A stretch of DNA of 64,000 nucleotides. Origin: Tistrella mobilis (lineage in GTDB: Bacteria > Pseudomonadota > Alphaproteobacteria > Tistrellales > Tistrellaceae). Each line of letters begins with the position of its first letter. Positions within the stretch are counted from its first letter, which is position 1. The translations under genes and the position numbers were made by a program. The stretch spans positions 1 through 64,000 of the forward strand of contig NZ_JBBIAB010000009.1 in NCBI RefSeq assembly GCF_039634785.1. Reading direction: 5' to 3'. Shown here in pieces: positions 16,056 through 26,118 of the stretch. Under the pieces are notes generated by a model, which ran no database searches, was not told the DNA's origin, and worked only from the letters and a program-made list of their open reading frames with translations.

Positions 16056-18464
16056 ATGAAGTTCACCCTGTCCTGGCTGAAGGACCATCTCGACACCGAT
16101 GCCGATCTGGACCGGATCGCGCTGGCGCTGACCGCCGTCGGGCTCGAGGTCGAAGAGATCACCGACCGGCGCGCGGCCCTCGCCCCGTTCACCGTCGCCC
16201 ATGTCATCTCGGCCGAGAAGCATCCGGATGCCGACAAGCTCCGGGTCTGCCGGGTCGATACCGGCGATGGCGAGGTCCAGGTCGTCTGCGGCGCCCCCAA
16301 TGCCCGCACCGGCATGAAGGCGGTTTTCGCCCGTTCGGGCCTGACCGTGCCCGGCACCGGGCTGACGCTCAAGCCCTCGAAGATCCGCGGCGTCGAAAGC
16401 AACGGCATGCTGGTCTCGATGCGCGAGATGGGCCTGTCGGACGAGCATGACGGCATCATCGAGATGCCCGGGGATGCGCCGCTCGGCCAGCCCTTCGCGC
16501 CGGTGCTGGGCGTCGACGACCCGGTCATCGAGATTGCGATCACCCCCAACCGGGGTGACTGCCTGGGCGTGCGCGGCATTGCCCGGGACCTGGCCGCCGC
16601 TGGTCTCGGCACGCTGAAGCCGCTGGAGGCGACCCCGGTTGCCGGCCGTTTCCCGAACCCGGTCGCCATCCGGATCACCGATGATGCCAGGTCCGGCTGC
16701 CCGGTCTTTGCCGGGCGCACCATCCGCGGCGTGACCAATGGTGCAGCACCCGACTGGATGCTGCGCCGGCTGACCGCGGTCGGGCTCAGGCCGATTTCGG
16801 TACTGGTCGACATCACCAACTATGTGTCGCTGGATCTGGGGCGGCCGCTGCATGTCTTCGACGCAAAGAAGCTGACCGGCGATCTGACCATCCGCACCGC
16901 CGCCGAGGGCGAAAGCCTGAAGGCGCTGGACGAGCGGACCTATGCGCTGGGTGCCGGCCGCGACGTGGTGATCGCCGACGATGCCGGGGTGCAGAGCCTG
17001 GGCGGCATCATGGGTGGCGAGGCGACCGGCGTCGACGAGACCACCACCGAGGTGGTGCTGGAATGCGCCTGGTTCGATCCGAAGCGGATCGCCGAAAGCG
17101 GCCGGGCCCTCTCGATCCTGAGCGATGCCCGCTATCGGTTCGAGCGCACCGTCGACCCCGAGACGGTGCTGCCGGGCACCGAGATTGCGACCGCGCTGAT
17201 CCTGAAGCTTGCCGGTGGCGAGGCATCCGAGGTTACGGTCGCGGGCGAAGTGCCGGGCTTCGACCGGGTCATCGGCTTCCGCCCGGCGCGGGTGGAAAGC
17301 CTGGGCGGCATCGTCGTCGATCCGGCGGCGCAGGCCACCATCCTCACCCGCCTCGGCTTCGACGTGGTGCAGGAGAGCGACGCCCTCTGGCAGGTCCGGG
17401 TACCGAGCTGGCGCCAGGATGTCGAGGGCGAGGCGGATCTGGTCGAGGAGGTGCTGCGCATCAACGGCTATGACGCCGTGCCGCCGGTGCCGCTGCCGCG
17501 GGTGGATGTGGTGACCCGCACCGCAGCCAATGACCGCCGTCGCCGGGCCGGCTGGGTCCGCCGCGATCTGGCCGCCCGCGGCCTGGTCGAGACGGTGAAC
17601 TACTCCTTCCTGACCGCGGCCGCCGCCCGGCGCTTCGGCGGCGGGGCGGACGAGCTGCATCTGCTGAACCCGATCTCGGCGGATCTGGAAGTGATGCGGC
17701 CCACCCCGCTCGCCTCTCTGGTCATGGTGGCCGGTCGGGCTGCCGCCCGTGGCGAGCTGGACGGCCGGTGGTTCGAGGTCGGCCCCGGCTGGCGCGGCAT
17801 CGCGCCTTCCGACCAGCGCAACCTGGCGACCGGTCTGCGCACCGGCCGCACCGGGCCGCGCAGCTGGACCGGGCAGCCGCGGACGGTCGACGTCTTCGAT
17901 GCCAAGGCCGACATCCTGGCGGCGCTTGCGGCCGCGGGCATGGATGCCGACAAGGTGCAGATCGTCGCCGGCGAGGCGCCCGGCCATTACCATCCCGGCC
18001 GGTCGGCCGCGGTGAAGCTGGGGCCGAAGCTGACGCTCGGCTTCTTCGGCGAGCTGCATCCGCTGGTGGTCGAGGCCCATGACGTGAAGGGGCCGGCCGT
18101 CGGCTTCGAGCTGGATCTCGACGCCCTGCCGGAGCCCAAGCGCAAGGCCGACCGGACCCGTCCGGCGCTGGTGCTGCACGACCTGCAGCCGGTCGAGCGC
18201 GATTTCGCCTTCGTGGTCGATGCCGGGGTTGCGGCCGAGGCGCTGATCAAGGCGGTGCGCGGCGCCGAAAAGAAGCTGATCACCGACGTCTCGGTCTTCG
18301 ACCGCTACGAGGGTGAGCGGCTGGGCGCCGGCAAGGTCTCGCTTGCGGTGTCGGTGACCCTGCAGCCGGTGGAGCGCACCCTGACCGATGCCGAAATCCA
18401 GGCGGTGTCGGACCGGATCGTCGCCGCGGTCACCAAGGCGACGGGGGCCGTGCTGCGGGGCTGA
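16056..18464 (+). CDS. pheT: Phenylalanyl-tRNA synthetase beta subunit
   Basis: An 802-residue beta subunit with full domain order: the N-terminal MKFTLSWLKDHLDTDAD, a tRNA-binding OB domain (EKHPDADKLRVCRVDTG, around 50-150), B3/B4 editing region, B5, the catalytic-like core (VNYSFL onward) and a C-terminal FDX-ACB domain (RDFAFVVDAGVAAEALIKAV). It forms the heterotetramer with PheS, supplies tRNA recognition and edits mischarged Tyr-tRNA. It follows pheS directly. Confidence 0.97.
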   Translation: MKFTLSWLKDHLDTDADLDRIALALTAVGLEVEEITDRRAALAPFTVAHVISAEKHPDADKLRVCRVDTGDGEVQVVCGAPNARTGMKAVFARSGLTVPGTGLTLKPSKIRGVESNGMLVSMREMGLSDEHDGIIEMPGDAPLGQPFAPVLGVDDPVIEIAITPNRGDCLGVRGIARDLAAAGLGTLKPLEATPVAGRFPNPVAIRITDDARSGCPVFAGRTIRGVTNGAAPDWMLRRLTAVGLRPISVLVDITNYVSLDLGRPLHVFDAKKLTGDLTIRTAAEGESLKALDERTYALGAGRDVVIADDAGVQSLGGIMGGEATGVDETTTEVVLECAWFDPKRIAESGRALSILSDARYRFERTVDPETVLPGTEIATALILKLAGGEASEVTVAGEVPGFDRVIGFRPARVESLGGIVVDPAAQATILTRLGFDVVQESDALWQVRVPSWRQDVEGEADLVEEVLRINGYDAVPPVPLPRVDVVTRTAANDRRRRAGWVRRDLAARGLVETVNYSFLTAAAARRFGGGADELHLLNPISADLEVMRPTPLASLVMVAGRAAARGELDGRWFEVGPGWRGIAPSDQRNLATGLRTGRTGPRSWTGQPRTVDVFDAKADILAALAAAGMDADKVQIVAGEAPGHYHPGRSAAVKLGPKLTLGFFGELHPLVVEAHDVKGPAVGFELDLDALPEPKRKADRTRPALVLHDLQPVERDFAFVVDAGVAAEALIKAVRGAEKKLITDVSVFDRYEGERLGAGKVSLAVSVTLQPVERTLTDAEIQAVSDRIVAAVTKATGAVLRG

Positions 18465-18749
18465 CGGGGGGCCGGCGGCCCCGGACGAAACAGCCACGAC
18501 GAAAAGAGCCGGGGGCGGCACGGGGTGTGACATGCGTCGCAGACCGTGCCGCCCCTGCGTTTTTGACACGATCCATTTTTGCTGCGCTGCCGTATGATTG
18601 TCATCCGGGTGTCATTCGGATCGGTTGCGGCATTGATGGCGCCCGGAAACACGCCCATATGCGGTCGGCCTGCATGCGGTGGGACGGCCGTGCCTTCCGC
18701 CAGATCGCCACATCTCGTGCCATACCTGTCCGTCAGAGGCTGCCGGCGC

Positions 18750-20156
18750 ATGTCCGAAGTCGATCAACTGTTGCTTGCCCGGGAAAAGAAGGGCGTGCGC
18801 TTCGCGCTGGTCGCCCGGCTCGGCATGCTCGGCATCGTCTTCGGGTTGCATGTCTTCCTGTATCAGACCATCGGCGAACTGGCGCTGGTCGGTCTGCTCT
18901 GCGGCGGTGCTGCGATCGGGACCGCGGCCCTGCTGATGCATCTGGATCGCCAGGGCTGTCCCAAGCTGACCGGCTATCTGGCGACCCTGCTGGACGTGAT
19001 GGTGCTGAGCGGACTGCCCGTGATCTGGTATATCGGCTCGGGCGCCGAGCAGGTGGTCGGGCCGCAGTTTTTCCTGCAGACCCGCATGACCGTCGGCGTG
19101 CTGATGGTGATGGTGGTGAACGCGCTCGCCTTCCGTCCGGCCTATCCGCTGGTGATCGCCATCGGCTTCGTGGCGATCTATGGCGGTTTCTCGGGCATGA
19201 TCCTGAATGATCCGCGCACGGCGATCACCACCGACCCGCTGGCCGCCATGACCGGCATGGGGGTGGCGCCCAGGCTGGTGGTCGCCGATATGGTGATCGT
19301 GATGGTGGTGGGGCTGCTGCTCGCCGTCATGACCCGGGTCGCCCGCCGCATGGCGGTTCAGGCGGTGCGACAGCAGCATGCCTCGGACCAGCTTCGCCGC
19401 TATTTCTCGCCGGCCGTGGCCGCCCGGATCGCGGAAGGCGGTGACGATTTCTTCCGCCCCGGCGGCGTGGTGCGCGAGGTGGCGGTTCTGTTTGCCGATA
19501 TTCGCGGTTTCACCCACCTCTCCGCCCAGATGCCGCCCGCCCATGTGCTGGACCTGCTGCGCAGCTACCATGCCGAGATGGTCGCCACCGTCTTCGCCCA
19601 TGGCGGCACGCTCGACAAGTTCATCGGCGATGCGATCATGGTGACCTTCGGCTCGGCCGAACCCGACCCCAACCCGGCCCGCCGGGCGCTGGAGACGGCA
19701 CTTGCCATGCGCGAGGCGCTGGAGCGGTTGAACCGGCGGCGGATCGCCGCGGGGGAACCGCCGCTCGCCCAGGATGTGGGTGTCCATGTCGGCCCGGCGC
19801 TCGTCGGCAATGTCGGCACGCCCGAGCGGCTGGAGCACACGGTGATCGGCGATACGGTCAACACCGCCAGCCGGATCGAGGCGGCGTGCAAACAGCATGG
19901 CCGTGACCTGCTGATCTCGGAGGCGGTCGTCGCCAAGGCCGGCGGGGGCTTCCTGCTCGAACGGCTGGCGCCGACCGTGCTCGCCGGCAAGACCGACCCG
20001 ATCCAGCTCTATGCGGTGCTGGGGCATACCGCGGCAGATCAGGATGACGACGTGATCCTGCCGGGGCTCCACGCCACACCCTGGGTGGTGGAGATGGACA
20101 AGGCCGAAGACGACGCGCCGGCCGCGGCCAACGGGCTGGTGCGCGGCGCCGCCTGA
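18750..20156 (+). CDS. Membrane-bound class III adenylate/guanylate cyclase
   Basis: A 468-residue protein with about six transmembrane helices in the first ~210 residues and a class III cyclase domain behind them. Metal-binding aspartates are visible in FADIRGFT (D250) and in DKFIGDAIM (D294). The transition-state-stabilising asparagine/arginine region is [11 protein letters not shown] near 367-377. It makes cAMP, or possibly cGMP; the specificity-determining residues were not resolved. It resembles the CyaA/MASE-like membrane cyclases common in alphaproteobacteria. Start ATG 18750 with AGAGG upstream. A Crp-family gene lies at 54.1 kb but any functional link is speculative. Confidence 0.9.
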   Translation: MSEVDQLLLAREKKGVRFALVARLGMLGIVFGLHVFLYQTIGELALVGLLCGGAAIGTAALLMHLDRQGCPKLTGYLATLLDVMVLSGLPVIWYIGSGAEQVVGPQFFLQTRMTVGVLMVMVVNALAFRPAYPLVIAIGFVAIYGGFSGMILNDPRTAITTDPLAAMTGMGVAPRLVVADMVIVMVVGLLLAVMTRVARRMAVQAVRQQHASDQLRRYFSPAVAARIAEGGDDFFRPGGVVREVAVLFADIRGFTHLSAQMPPAHVLDLLRSYHAEMVATVFAHGGTLDKFIGDAIMVTFGSAEPDPNPARRALETALAMREALERLNRRRIAAGEPPLAQDVGVHVGPALVGNVGTPERLEHTVIGDTVNTASRIEAACKQHGRDLLISEAVVAKAGGGFLLERLAPTVLAGKTDPIQLYAVLGHTAADQDDDVILPGLHATPWVVEMDKAEDDAPAAANGLVRGAA

Positions 20157-20305
20157 CCCCGGTCTGCCTGCGCCGGCCCACCGACGCCGATCCCGGTTGC
20201 CAGCGCCCCTTGCGGGCCTTATGTTCCCCGGCAACTCAAACGCTTGTGCCTGCCCGGCCCCTTGTGCCCATCCGGCTGACGGGGCCCGGCCCTTCGGGGA
20301 TGTCC

Positions 20306-22105
20306 ATGACCGACCTCGCGAACATCCGCAACTTCTCGATCATCGCCCATATCGACCATGGCAAGTCGACCCTCGCCGACCGCCTGATCGAGCGGCTGGG
20401 CGGTCTTCAGGGCCGCGAGATGAAGGAGCAGATCCTCGACTCGATGGATATCGAGCGCGAGCGGGGCATCACGATCAAGGCGCAGACCGTCCGGCTGACC
20501 TATGACGCCAAGGACGGCAAGACCTACGAGCTGAACCTGATCGACACGCCCGGCCATGTCGACTTCTCCTACGAGGTCAGCCGCTCGCTGTCGGCCTGCG
20601 AAGGTTCTCTGCTGCTGGTCGATGCCAGCCAGGGCGTCGAGGCGCAGACGCTCGCCAATGCCTATCTCGCGATCGACAATGATCACGAGATCGTGCCGGT
20701 GCTGAACAAGGTCGATCTGCCGGCGGCGGAGCCCGAGCGCATCAAGCAGCAGATCGAGGACGTGATCGGGCTCGATGCCTCGCAGGCGATCCCGATTTCG
20801 GCCAAGACCGGTGTCGGCATCGACGACGTGCTTGAAGCCCTGATTACCCGTCTGCCGGCCCCTGCCGGCGATCCGGCGGCGCCACTGAAGGCGCTGGTCG
20901 TCGACAGCTGGTACGACCCCTATCTGGGCGTGGTCATCCTGGTGCGCGTCAAGGACGGGACGCTTAAGAAGGGCGCCAAGATCCGCTTCATGGCGACGAA
21001 GCGCGCGCATCCGGTGGACCGGGTGGGCGTGTTCACGCCCAAGCCGCTGATGGTCGACGCGCTGGACTGCGGCTCGATCGGCTTCATCACCGCCGGTATC
21101 AAGGACATCGCCGATGCCCAGGTCGGCGACACCATCACCGAAGAGGACCGGCCGGCGGCGGCCCCCCTGCCGGGCTTCAAGCCGACGGTGCCGGTGGTGT
21201 TCTGCTCGCTCTTCCCGGTCGATGCCAGCGATTACGAGCATCTGCGCGACAGCCTGGGCAAGCTCCGGCTCAACGATGCGGCGCTGCATTTCGAGCCCGA
21301 GACCTCGACGGCGCTCGGCCTCGGCTTCCGTTGCGGCTTCCTGGGGCTGCTGCATCTGGAGATTATCCAGGAGCGGCTGGAGCGCGAGTTCAATCTCGAC
21401 CTCATCACCACCGCGCCGAGCGTGGTCTATAAGGTCTATAAGATCGACGGCTCGATCATGGAGCTGCACAACCCGGCGGACATGCCCGACCCGGTGCAGA
21501 TCGACCATATCGAAGAGCCGATGATCAATGCCACCATCATGGTGCCGGATGACCATCTGGGCGCCGTGCTGAAGCTTTGTGAAGAGAAGCGCGGCCGGCA
21601 GAAGGAGCTGACCTATGTCGGCGGCCGGGCGATGGTGGTGTATGAACTGCCGCTGGCCGAGGTGGTGTTCGATTTCTACGACCGGCTGAAGTCGGTCAGC
21701 CGCGGCTATGCCAGCTTCGACTATCAGCTTCAGGGCTATGAGGAGAGCGATCTCGTCAAGCTGACCATCCTGGTCAACAAGGAGCCGGTCGACGCGCTGT
21801 CGATCATCGTCCACCGCGCCATGTCGGAGGGGCGTGGCCGGGTGATCTGCGAACGGCTGAAGGACCTGATCCCCCGCCAGATGTTCCAGATCGCGGTTCA
21901 GGCGGCGATCGGCGGCCGGGTTGTGGCACGTGAGACCGTGAAGGCACTGCGCAAGGACGTGCTGGCCAAGTGCTATGGCGGCGACGTCAGCCGCAAGCGC
22001 AAGCTGCTGGAGAAGCAGAAGGAAGGCAAGAAGCGCATGCGGACCTACGGCAATGTCGAGATCCCGCAGTCGGCCTTCATCGCTGCGCTCAAGATCGACG
22101 GCTGA
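20306..22105 (+). CDS. lepA: Elongation factor 4 (LepA), GTPase
   Basis: A 599-residue ribosomal GTPase thought to back-translocate or rescue stalled ribosomes and to help 30S maturation. G1 is AHIDHGKST (residues 14-22), the switch region is around [12 protein letters not shown]3 is DTPGH at 80-84 and G4 is NKVD at 134-137. The C-terminal LepA-specific domain contains [19 protein letters not shown] 20306 is preferred over 20300 because GGGGA lies 5 bases before it. A strong terminator follows. Confidence 0.96.
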   Translation: MTDLANIRNFSIIAHIDHGKSTLADRLIERLGGLQGREMKEQILDSMDIERERGITIKAQTVRLTYDAKDGKTYELNLIDTPGHVDFSYEVSRSLSACEGSLLLVDASQGVEAQTLANAYLAIDNDHEIVPVLNKVDLPAAEPERIKQQIEDVIGLDASQAIPISAKTGVGIDDVLEALITRLPAPAGDPAAPLKALVVDSWYDPYLGVVILVRVKDGTLKKGAKIRFMATKRAHPVDRVGVFTPKPLMVDALDCGSIGFITAGIKDIADAQVGDTITEEDRPAAAPLPGFKPTVPVVFCSLFPVDASDYEHLRDSLGKLRLNDAALHFEPETSTALGLGFRCGFLGLLHLEIIQERLEREFNLDLITTAPSVVYKVYKIDGSIMELHNPADMPDPVQIDHIEEPMINATIMVPDDHLGAVLKLCEEKRGRQKELTYVGGRAMVVYELPLAEVVFDFYDRLKSVSRGYASFDYQLQGYEESDLVKLTILVNKEPVDALSIIVHRAMSEGRGRVICERLKDLIPRQMFQIAVQAAIGGRVVARETVKALRKDVLAKCYGGDVSRKRKLLEKQKEGKKRMRTYGNVEIPQSAFIAALKIDG

Positions 22106-22138
22106 TCGACCGATCGGCAATCGTCCGGATAAAGTTGA

Positions 22139-22169
22139 TGCCCGGGGTTGATGCACCCCGGGCATTTTT
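22139..22169 (+). terminator. Rho-independent terminator of lepA
   Basis: TGCCCGGGG (22139-22147) and CCCCGGGCA (22156-22164) form a perfect 9-bp stem with an 8-base loop, followed by TTTTT. Confidence 0.9.
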
Positions 22170-22171
22170 CG

Positions 22172-22495
22172 TCAGCGCCGCCGACTGAACCGCCGACGCC
22201 GGTCACCCTCGCCGCTTCTGCCGCCGGTTGCCAGCAGCAGCACGCCCAGCACGCCCGCCACTGCCCAGATCGGCAGTTCCAGAACCGTCCGCACCGGCGG
22301 CCACAGACCGGGCCACAGGGCGTTCTCGATGCCGGCCTGCAGGCCGATCAGGCTGTTGCGGTCGATGGCTGCCCACAGGCTGGACAGGGGGATGATTTCC
22401 CATGTCCCCTGATACCAGGCCCCGACGGCTTCGAGACCGACGAGAACCAGGGCGGCGATGAGCAGCAGGAAGGCGAGGCTTCGGCGAACCGACAT
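22172..22495 (-). CDS. Small membrane protein, two helices, unknown function
   Basis: A 107-residue protein beginning MSVRRSLAFLLLIAALVLVG, an N-terminal hydrophobic helix. A second helix is at about 74-92 (LPIWAVAGVLGVLLLA), followed by a very basic tail rich in Arg. A short soluble segment between them contains WEIIPLSSLWAAIDRNSLIG. It matches the general form of a small inner-membrane protein found downstream of lepA in some alphaproteobacteria, but I recognise no function. It is transcribed toward lepA. Confidence 0.65.
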   Translation of the reverse strand: MSVRRSLAFLLLIAALVLVGLEAVGAWYQGTWEIIPLSSLWAAIDRNSLIGLQAGIENALWPGLWPPVRTVLELPIWAVAGVLGVLLLATGGRSGEGDRRRRFSRRR

Positions 22496-22673
22496 GCGGC
22501 AGACAATCTCCGTTCTGCGGGTGCAAGGACCAGCGACGACAAGCTTAGACCATCAACCCGTCTTGGCAACCGCCGCCGCACTTCGTCCGCCATGCGGTTC
22601 CGGCATATGCCCCGGCATGTCCAGGCTCCGGCATGCCCTTGCCATTATCCCGGCCCGGACCCCAGATCGACGG

Positions 22674-22701
22674 TTGCGCCCCGCCGTCGTCCGGCTATAA
22701 T
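22674..22701 (+). promoter_or_regulatory. Promoter of tRNA-Ser
   Basis: TTGCGC at 22674-22679 and a perfect TATAAT at 22696-22701 are 16 bases apart and about 74 bases before the tRNA, an unusually strong match for this GC-rich genome. Confidence 0.7.
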
Positions 22702-22774
22702 GCGCGCCGCCGGTCGACCGGGATGCACGCACCGCACAGCATCCCAAGCAAGACAGTCGACCGGGCACAAGGCC

Positions 22775-22864
22775 GGAGGGATGGCCGAGCGGTCGAAGGC
22801 GCACGCCTGGAAAGTGTGTATACGGTAACACGTATCGTGGGTTCGAATCCCACTCCCTCCGCCA
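22775..22864 (+). tRNA. tRNA-Ser (anticodon GGA)
   Basis: A 90-base class II tRNA. The acceptor GGAGGGA (22775-22781) pairs with TCCCTCC (22854-22860), then discriminator G and encoded CCA. The anticodon stem CACGC/GTGTG encloses loop CTGGAAA, giving anticodon GGA, which reads UCC/UCU serine codons. A long variable arm (TATACGGTAACACGTA region) and a T-arm with GGTTCGAATCC complete the structure. tRNA-Ser genes are frequent integration sites, and an HD/Panacea-like module follows directly. Confidence 0.96.
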
Positions 22865-22927
22865 TCTCAGTCGCCGCTCTGCATGCCAGGCGCGGCTGGC
22901 AGGGCGCGTCCTCTGCGCCTCGGGCAC

Positions 22928-22949
22928 GCCATCCTGTCGGATGGCCGCC
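22928..22949 (+). terminator. Candidate terminator after tRNA-Ser
   Basis: GCCATCC (22928-22934) pairs with GGATGGC (22939-22945) around a TGTC loop; CGCCG then TTTT follow. The distance from stem to T-run is longer than ideal. The rest of the gap up to the HD gene (22865-23157) shows nothing else I can support. Confidence 0.45.
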
Positions 22950-23157
22950 GTTTTGCCCCCTCTCCCTTCTTCCCTGAGTGTGACGGACGCCAGCACAGCG
23001 ATCCGTTTCGGATGGCTGTGATCGTTTGCCTTCAGGGCCTCTGGCGGCACGCCGGGTGCGCGATGGGGATGTTCTCGCGTCTTGCGATCGATTTCGGCCA
23101 TTGATCCCGCATAGGGTTGGGAACATAATCGGAACAAAGCCACGTCGCGGAGGCGAG

Positions 23158-24549
23158 ATGAAGGTTCAACGTATTCGGGATCCGTTGCACAACCTTATCG
23201 AATTCTCCGGGGAAGACTTCGAACAGAAGATGTGGGACATCATCCAGACGCCCCCGTTTCAGCGCCTGAGGCGTGTGAAGCAGCTGGGCTTCTCGGATCT
23301 GGTCTATCCCGGGGCGACGCATTCGCGTTTTGCCCACAGTATCGGCGTTTTCCATACGGCGCGGCGTCTGGCGGAGGTGGTCAAGCAAAAGGGAAGCGGC
23401 CGTGACGTGCATCGGATCTCGATTGCGTTGGCGGCTGCGTTGTTGCACGACGTCGGGCACGGCCCGTTCAGTCATGCCTTCGAAGCGGTCGGGAAGCGCC
23501 TTGGCCTGCGGTTCGCAAACCACGAGGAGATGAGCGATATCCTCATCCGGAGGGGCGAAATCGGCGAGCTTTTGCGCGGGCTGGGCAGCGGATTTGCTGA
23601 TGATGTGGCGGATATGGTCAAAGGGCAGGGCACTCAGACAATCCACAACGCGATTGTTTCAAGCCAGTTCGACGCAGACCGGCTCGATTACCTGCAGCGG
23701 GACAGATTGATGACCGGGACGCATCACGGCGGCATCGATTTTGAGTGGCTCATCGCCAATCTCGAAGTCGGGCAGGTGGTAAGCGGTGTCGATGATACCG
23801 CGATCGGTAAGATCGAGACATTCGTCCTGGGGCCCAAGGCCGTGATGGCGGCAGAAGCCTTCATTGCCGGCCTGTTCCAACTTTACCCCACCGTCTACTT
23901 TCACAAGGCGACGCGTGGTGCTGAGAGACTTTTTACAGAACTGCTGGTCAGGGTGATCGAACGAGGCCGATCTTGCGAGGCAGACGCGACCGGCCTGGGG
24001 AAGCGGCATCCGATCATCAGATTCGCGTCTGCTCCCGACGACCCGGAGCGTTTGCTGCAACTTGACGACACCGTTATCTGGGGCGCTTTGCCGGAACTAT
24101 CCGGTGCAACGGACCCCATCATTCGTGAGGTGGCGACACGGCTTCGGGAGCGGCGGCTGTTCAAATGTCTGGATATCCGCCGTAAAATCGAGCACGACCT
24201 TGACCCGTCCGGTAGTGGCGCACGTGATGACGAGATCAGCAAATGCTGTGTTCGGGTGAAAGAGAGTCTGGCAGGGCGCCTTACGGAACAGTCGGAAGAT
24301 CGCCTGCCGCCCATTCTGGTCGACCAGACGGTTCGCACCCCATATAAGTCTGGCGATCGGGCGAAGGGGGTACTGGATCGGATCAGCGTTCGCGACGACG
24401 CGGGGCTGATCGTCGATCTTCAGGAGCGATCCCGGATGGTGGCGGCGCTGCGTACGTTCGAGGTGTTCAGAGTGTATGTCGCCGATAATGCAGCCGCAGA
24501 CGAGGTCTGGCGCATCGTGGCGGAGGAGACCGGACATGCAGAACAGTGA
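23158..24549 (+). CDS. HD-domain phosphohydrolase (YwfO/dNTPase-like)
   Basis: A 463-residue protein of the HD superfamily resembling bacterial YwfO and the SAMHD1/dGTPase group, which hydrolyse nucleotides. The metal site is seen as H55 (THSRFAHSIG), H97-D98 (LLHDVGHGPFSHAFE) and D172/D174 (DADRLDYLQRD). The C-terminal half (about 250-463) has no motif I recognise. ATG 23158 is preceded by GGAGG. The gene overlaps the next by 14 bases, so the two form one unit. Codon use is less GC-rich than the neighbours, hinting at transfer next to the tRNA. It could be a nucleotide-depleting defence or toxin-like enzyme; this is inference. Confidence 0.8.
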   Translation: MKVQRIRDPLHNLIEFSGEDFEQKMWDIIQTPPFQRLRRVKQLGFSDLVYPGATHSRFAHSIGVFHTARRLAEVVKQKGSGRDVHRISIALAAALLHDVGHGPFSHAFEAVGKRLGLRFANHEEMSDILIRRGEIGELLRGLGSGFADDVADMVKGQGTQTIHNAIVSSQFDADRLDYLQRDRLMTGTHHGGIDFEWLIANLEVGQVVSGVDDTAIGKIETFVLGPKAVMAAEAFIAGLFQLYPTVYFHKATRGAERLFTELLVRVIERGRSCEADATGLGKRHPIIRFASAPDDPERLLQLDDTVIWGALPELSGATDPIIREVATRLRERRLFKCLDIRRKIEHDLDPSGSGARDDEISKCCVRVKESLAGRLTEQSEDRLPPILVDQTVRTPYKSGDRAKGVLDRISVRDDAGLIVDLQERSRMVAALRTFEVFRVYVADNAAADEVWRIVAEETGHAEQ

Positions 24550-25078
24550 GGCCCTGAAAGTGGCTGGCATCGTGCGCGATGCCGGTGGGCGGATCGTCGG
24601 ACGGACCCGGCTGCAGAAGACGGCCTATCTTCTTACCCTCGCCGGGCTCGAGGACGGGTTGTCGTTCAGCTACAAGCATTACGGCCCCTATAGCGAAGCG
24701 GTGGCAGAGGGCGCGCGTGTGGCCGGCCTGTTCAATCTGGTGACGGAAAGCGAGGGCAAGGCATCGTGGGGTGGATTTTATTCGACCTACGAGCTGGCGC
24801 CTGCCGGCGAGGAGGCGTTGCTGCCGACCGATGCCGCAACGGAGGCTTCGCGGCGTGCGCTTGCCGTCATAGCGGCCGATGCGAATGCCGTGGTGCTGGA
24901 GCTTGCTGCGACTGCCGCCTATCTGGCGGCTGAAGAAAATCACGCCACTCCCTGGGCCGAGACGGCCCGGCGAAAGCCCGAGAAGGCCGGAGAGGGGCGG
25001 ATCGACGAGGCGCGGAGGCTGTACGACCGGCTGCGGAAAGTGGCCACGCCGCGCCCGCTGCCCGAGATCGTGGATTGA
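24536..25078 (+). CDS. YwgA/Panacea (DUF4065)-like protein paired with HD protein
   Basis: A 180-residue protein whose N-terminal half, with TRLQKTAYLLTLAGL and FSYKHYGPYSEAV, resembles the L-Q-K-x-x-Y ... Y-G-P-Y/F pattern of YwgA and of Panacea/SocA-type antitoxin domains. The C-terminus (about 130-180) is helical and charged. It overlaps the HD gene by 14 bases, and ywgA and ywfO neighbour each other in Bacillus, so the pairing appears conserved across phyla. It may be a partner or inhibitor of the HD enzyme. The function is not established; the fold assignment is moderate. Confidence 0.65.
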   Translation: MQNSEALKVAGIVRDAGGRIVGRTRLQKTAYLLTLAGLEDGLSFSYKHYGPYSEAVAEGARVAGLFNLVTESEGKASWGGFYSTYELAPAGEEALLPTDAATEASRRALAVIAADANAVVLELAATAAYLAAEENHATPWAETARRKPEKAGEGRIDEARRLYDRLRKVATPRPLPEIVD

Positions 25079-25142
25079 CATCAGGCATCGGGCGCCGCGT
25101 CGGCGGAAGCCGGCACCGGCGGGGGCCGTCCGGCGAGGGCGA

Positions 25143-25919
25143 TCAGACCAGCGTCACCTTGCCGGTTGCGATGTCGTAGATGCCGCCCACCGCCTTGACG
25201 CGGGTGTCGGCGATGGCCTGGGACAGGACCGGGGTTGCATCTGCCAGTGTGCTGAGGGTGTGGCGGACATTGCCGATGGTTGCATCGGCCAGCAGATCTG
25301 CGGCTGTGCGGTCGACGCCGGAGGACAGGACCACCGGCTCGATCCCCGGGCGCATGGCATCGATCAGGCCGGGCAGATGGCCGGGCAGGATGGTGCCGTT
25401 GCGGATGACGTCGATGGTGGCGGAAACCGCGCCGCAGCCGGAATGGCCCAGCACCATCACCAGCGGAACGCCCAGCACGGCGACGGCGTATTCCAGACTG
25501 GCGATGCCGTCGTCATTGGCGAAATTGCCGGCCAGGCGCACGACGAACACCTCTCCCGGCCCCTGATCGAAGGCAAGCTCCGGGGCGATCCGGCTGTCGG
25601 CGCAGGAGATGATCGCCGCAATCGGATATTGCGCCCGGGCGCGGGCGTCACGGCCCGCCATCGGATCCCGGGCTTCGGGTTTGCCGGCGGCCCAGCGGGC
25701 ATTGCCGGCCATCAGCCGGGCCAGGGCGGCATCGCCGGTGACCACGGGGCGGGGCAGCGGATCGGCTGCCCAGGCCGGGCTTATGGCAAGGCTGGTTGCG
25801 CCGGCGCCCAATAGTCCCAGAAAACTGCGCCGCCCGATATCGTGGTGCAGCGGACGCGTGCAGTGCTGGGGGGTGTCCCCGGTCGGCAGCGATGTGTAGG
25901 GGGATGATGGCTGCGGCAT
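25143..25919 (-). CDS. Exported beta-class carbonic anhydrase (Tat signal)
   Basis: A 258-residue zinc enzyme that hydrates CO2 to bicarbonate. Zinc ligands are C106 in SCADSR, H159 and C162 in GHSGCGAV; D108-R110 form the catalytic dyad. The N-terminus carries a twin-arginine signal (GRRSFLGLLGAGATSLAIS...AWA, R30-R31), so the enzyme should be folded and exported to the periplasm. ATG 25919 has AGGAG eight bases upstream; a longer frame exists but lacks a site. It converges with the YwgA-like gene. Confidence 0.92.
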   Translation of the reverse strand: MPQPSSPYTSLPTGDTPQHCTRPLHHDIGRRSFLGLLGAGATSLAISPAWAADPLPRPVVTGDAALARLMAGNARWAAGKPEARDPMAGRDARARAQYPIAAIISCADSRIAPELAFDQGPGEVFVVRLAGNFANDDGIASLEYAVAVLGVPLVMVLGHSGCGAVSATIDVIRNGTILPGHLPGLIDAMRPGIEPVVLSSGVDRTAADLLADATIGNVRHTLSTLADATPVLSQAIADTRVKAVGGIYDIATGKVTLV

Positions 25920-26118
25920 CAGCGTCGCTCCTGTGCCTGGTCCTGGTTGCATGAGACGGAAGGCAGAGTGCGGCCGGGGTGCATCCGGCATTTTTCCGGC
26001 GGCCGATGCAGTTGATCATGGCGCTTTCCGGCGCAGTGCTCGATATATTTCACCGACAGAGGTCGCCGATCGTTCACCGGCCGGCCCGCCGCAGCAGACG
26101 CACCAGAGGACCTGTCCG

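Noticed and set aside
22553-23143. Open frames spanning the tRNA-Ser gene on both strands
   Set aside because: They cross a well-folded tRNA and have no protein features.
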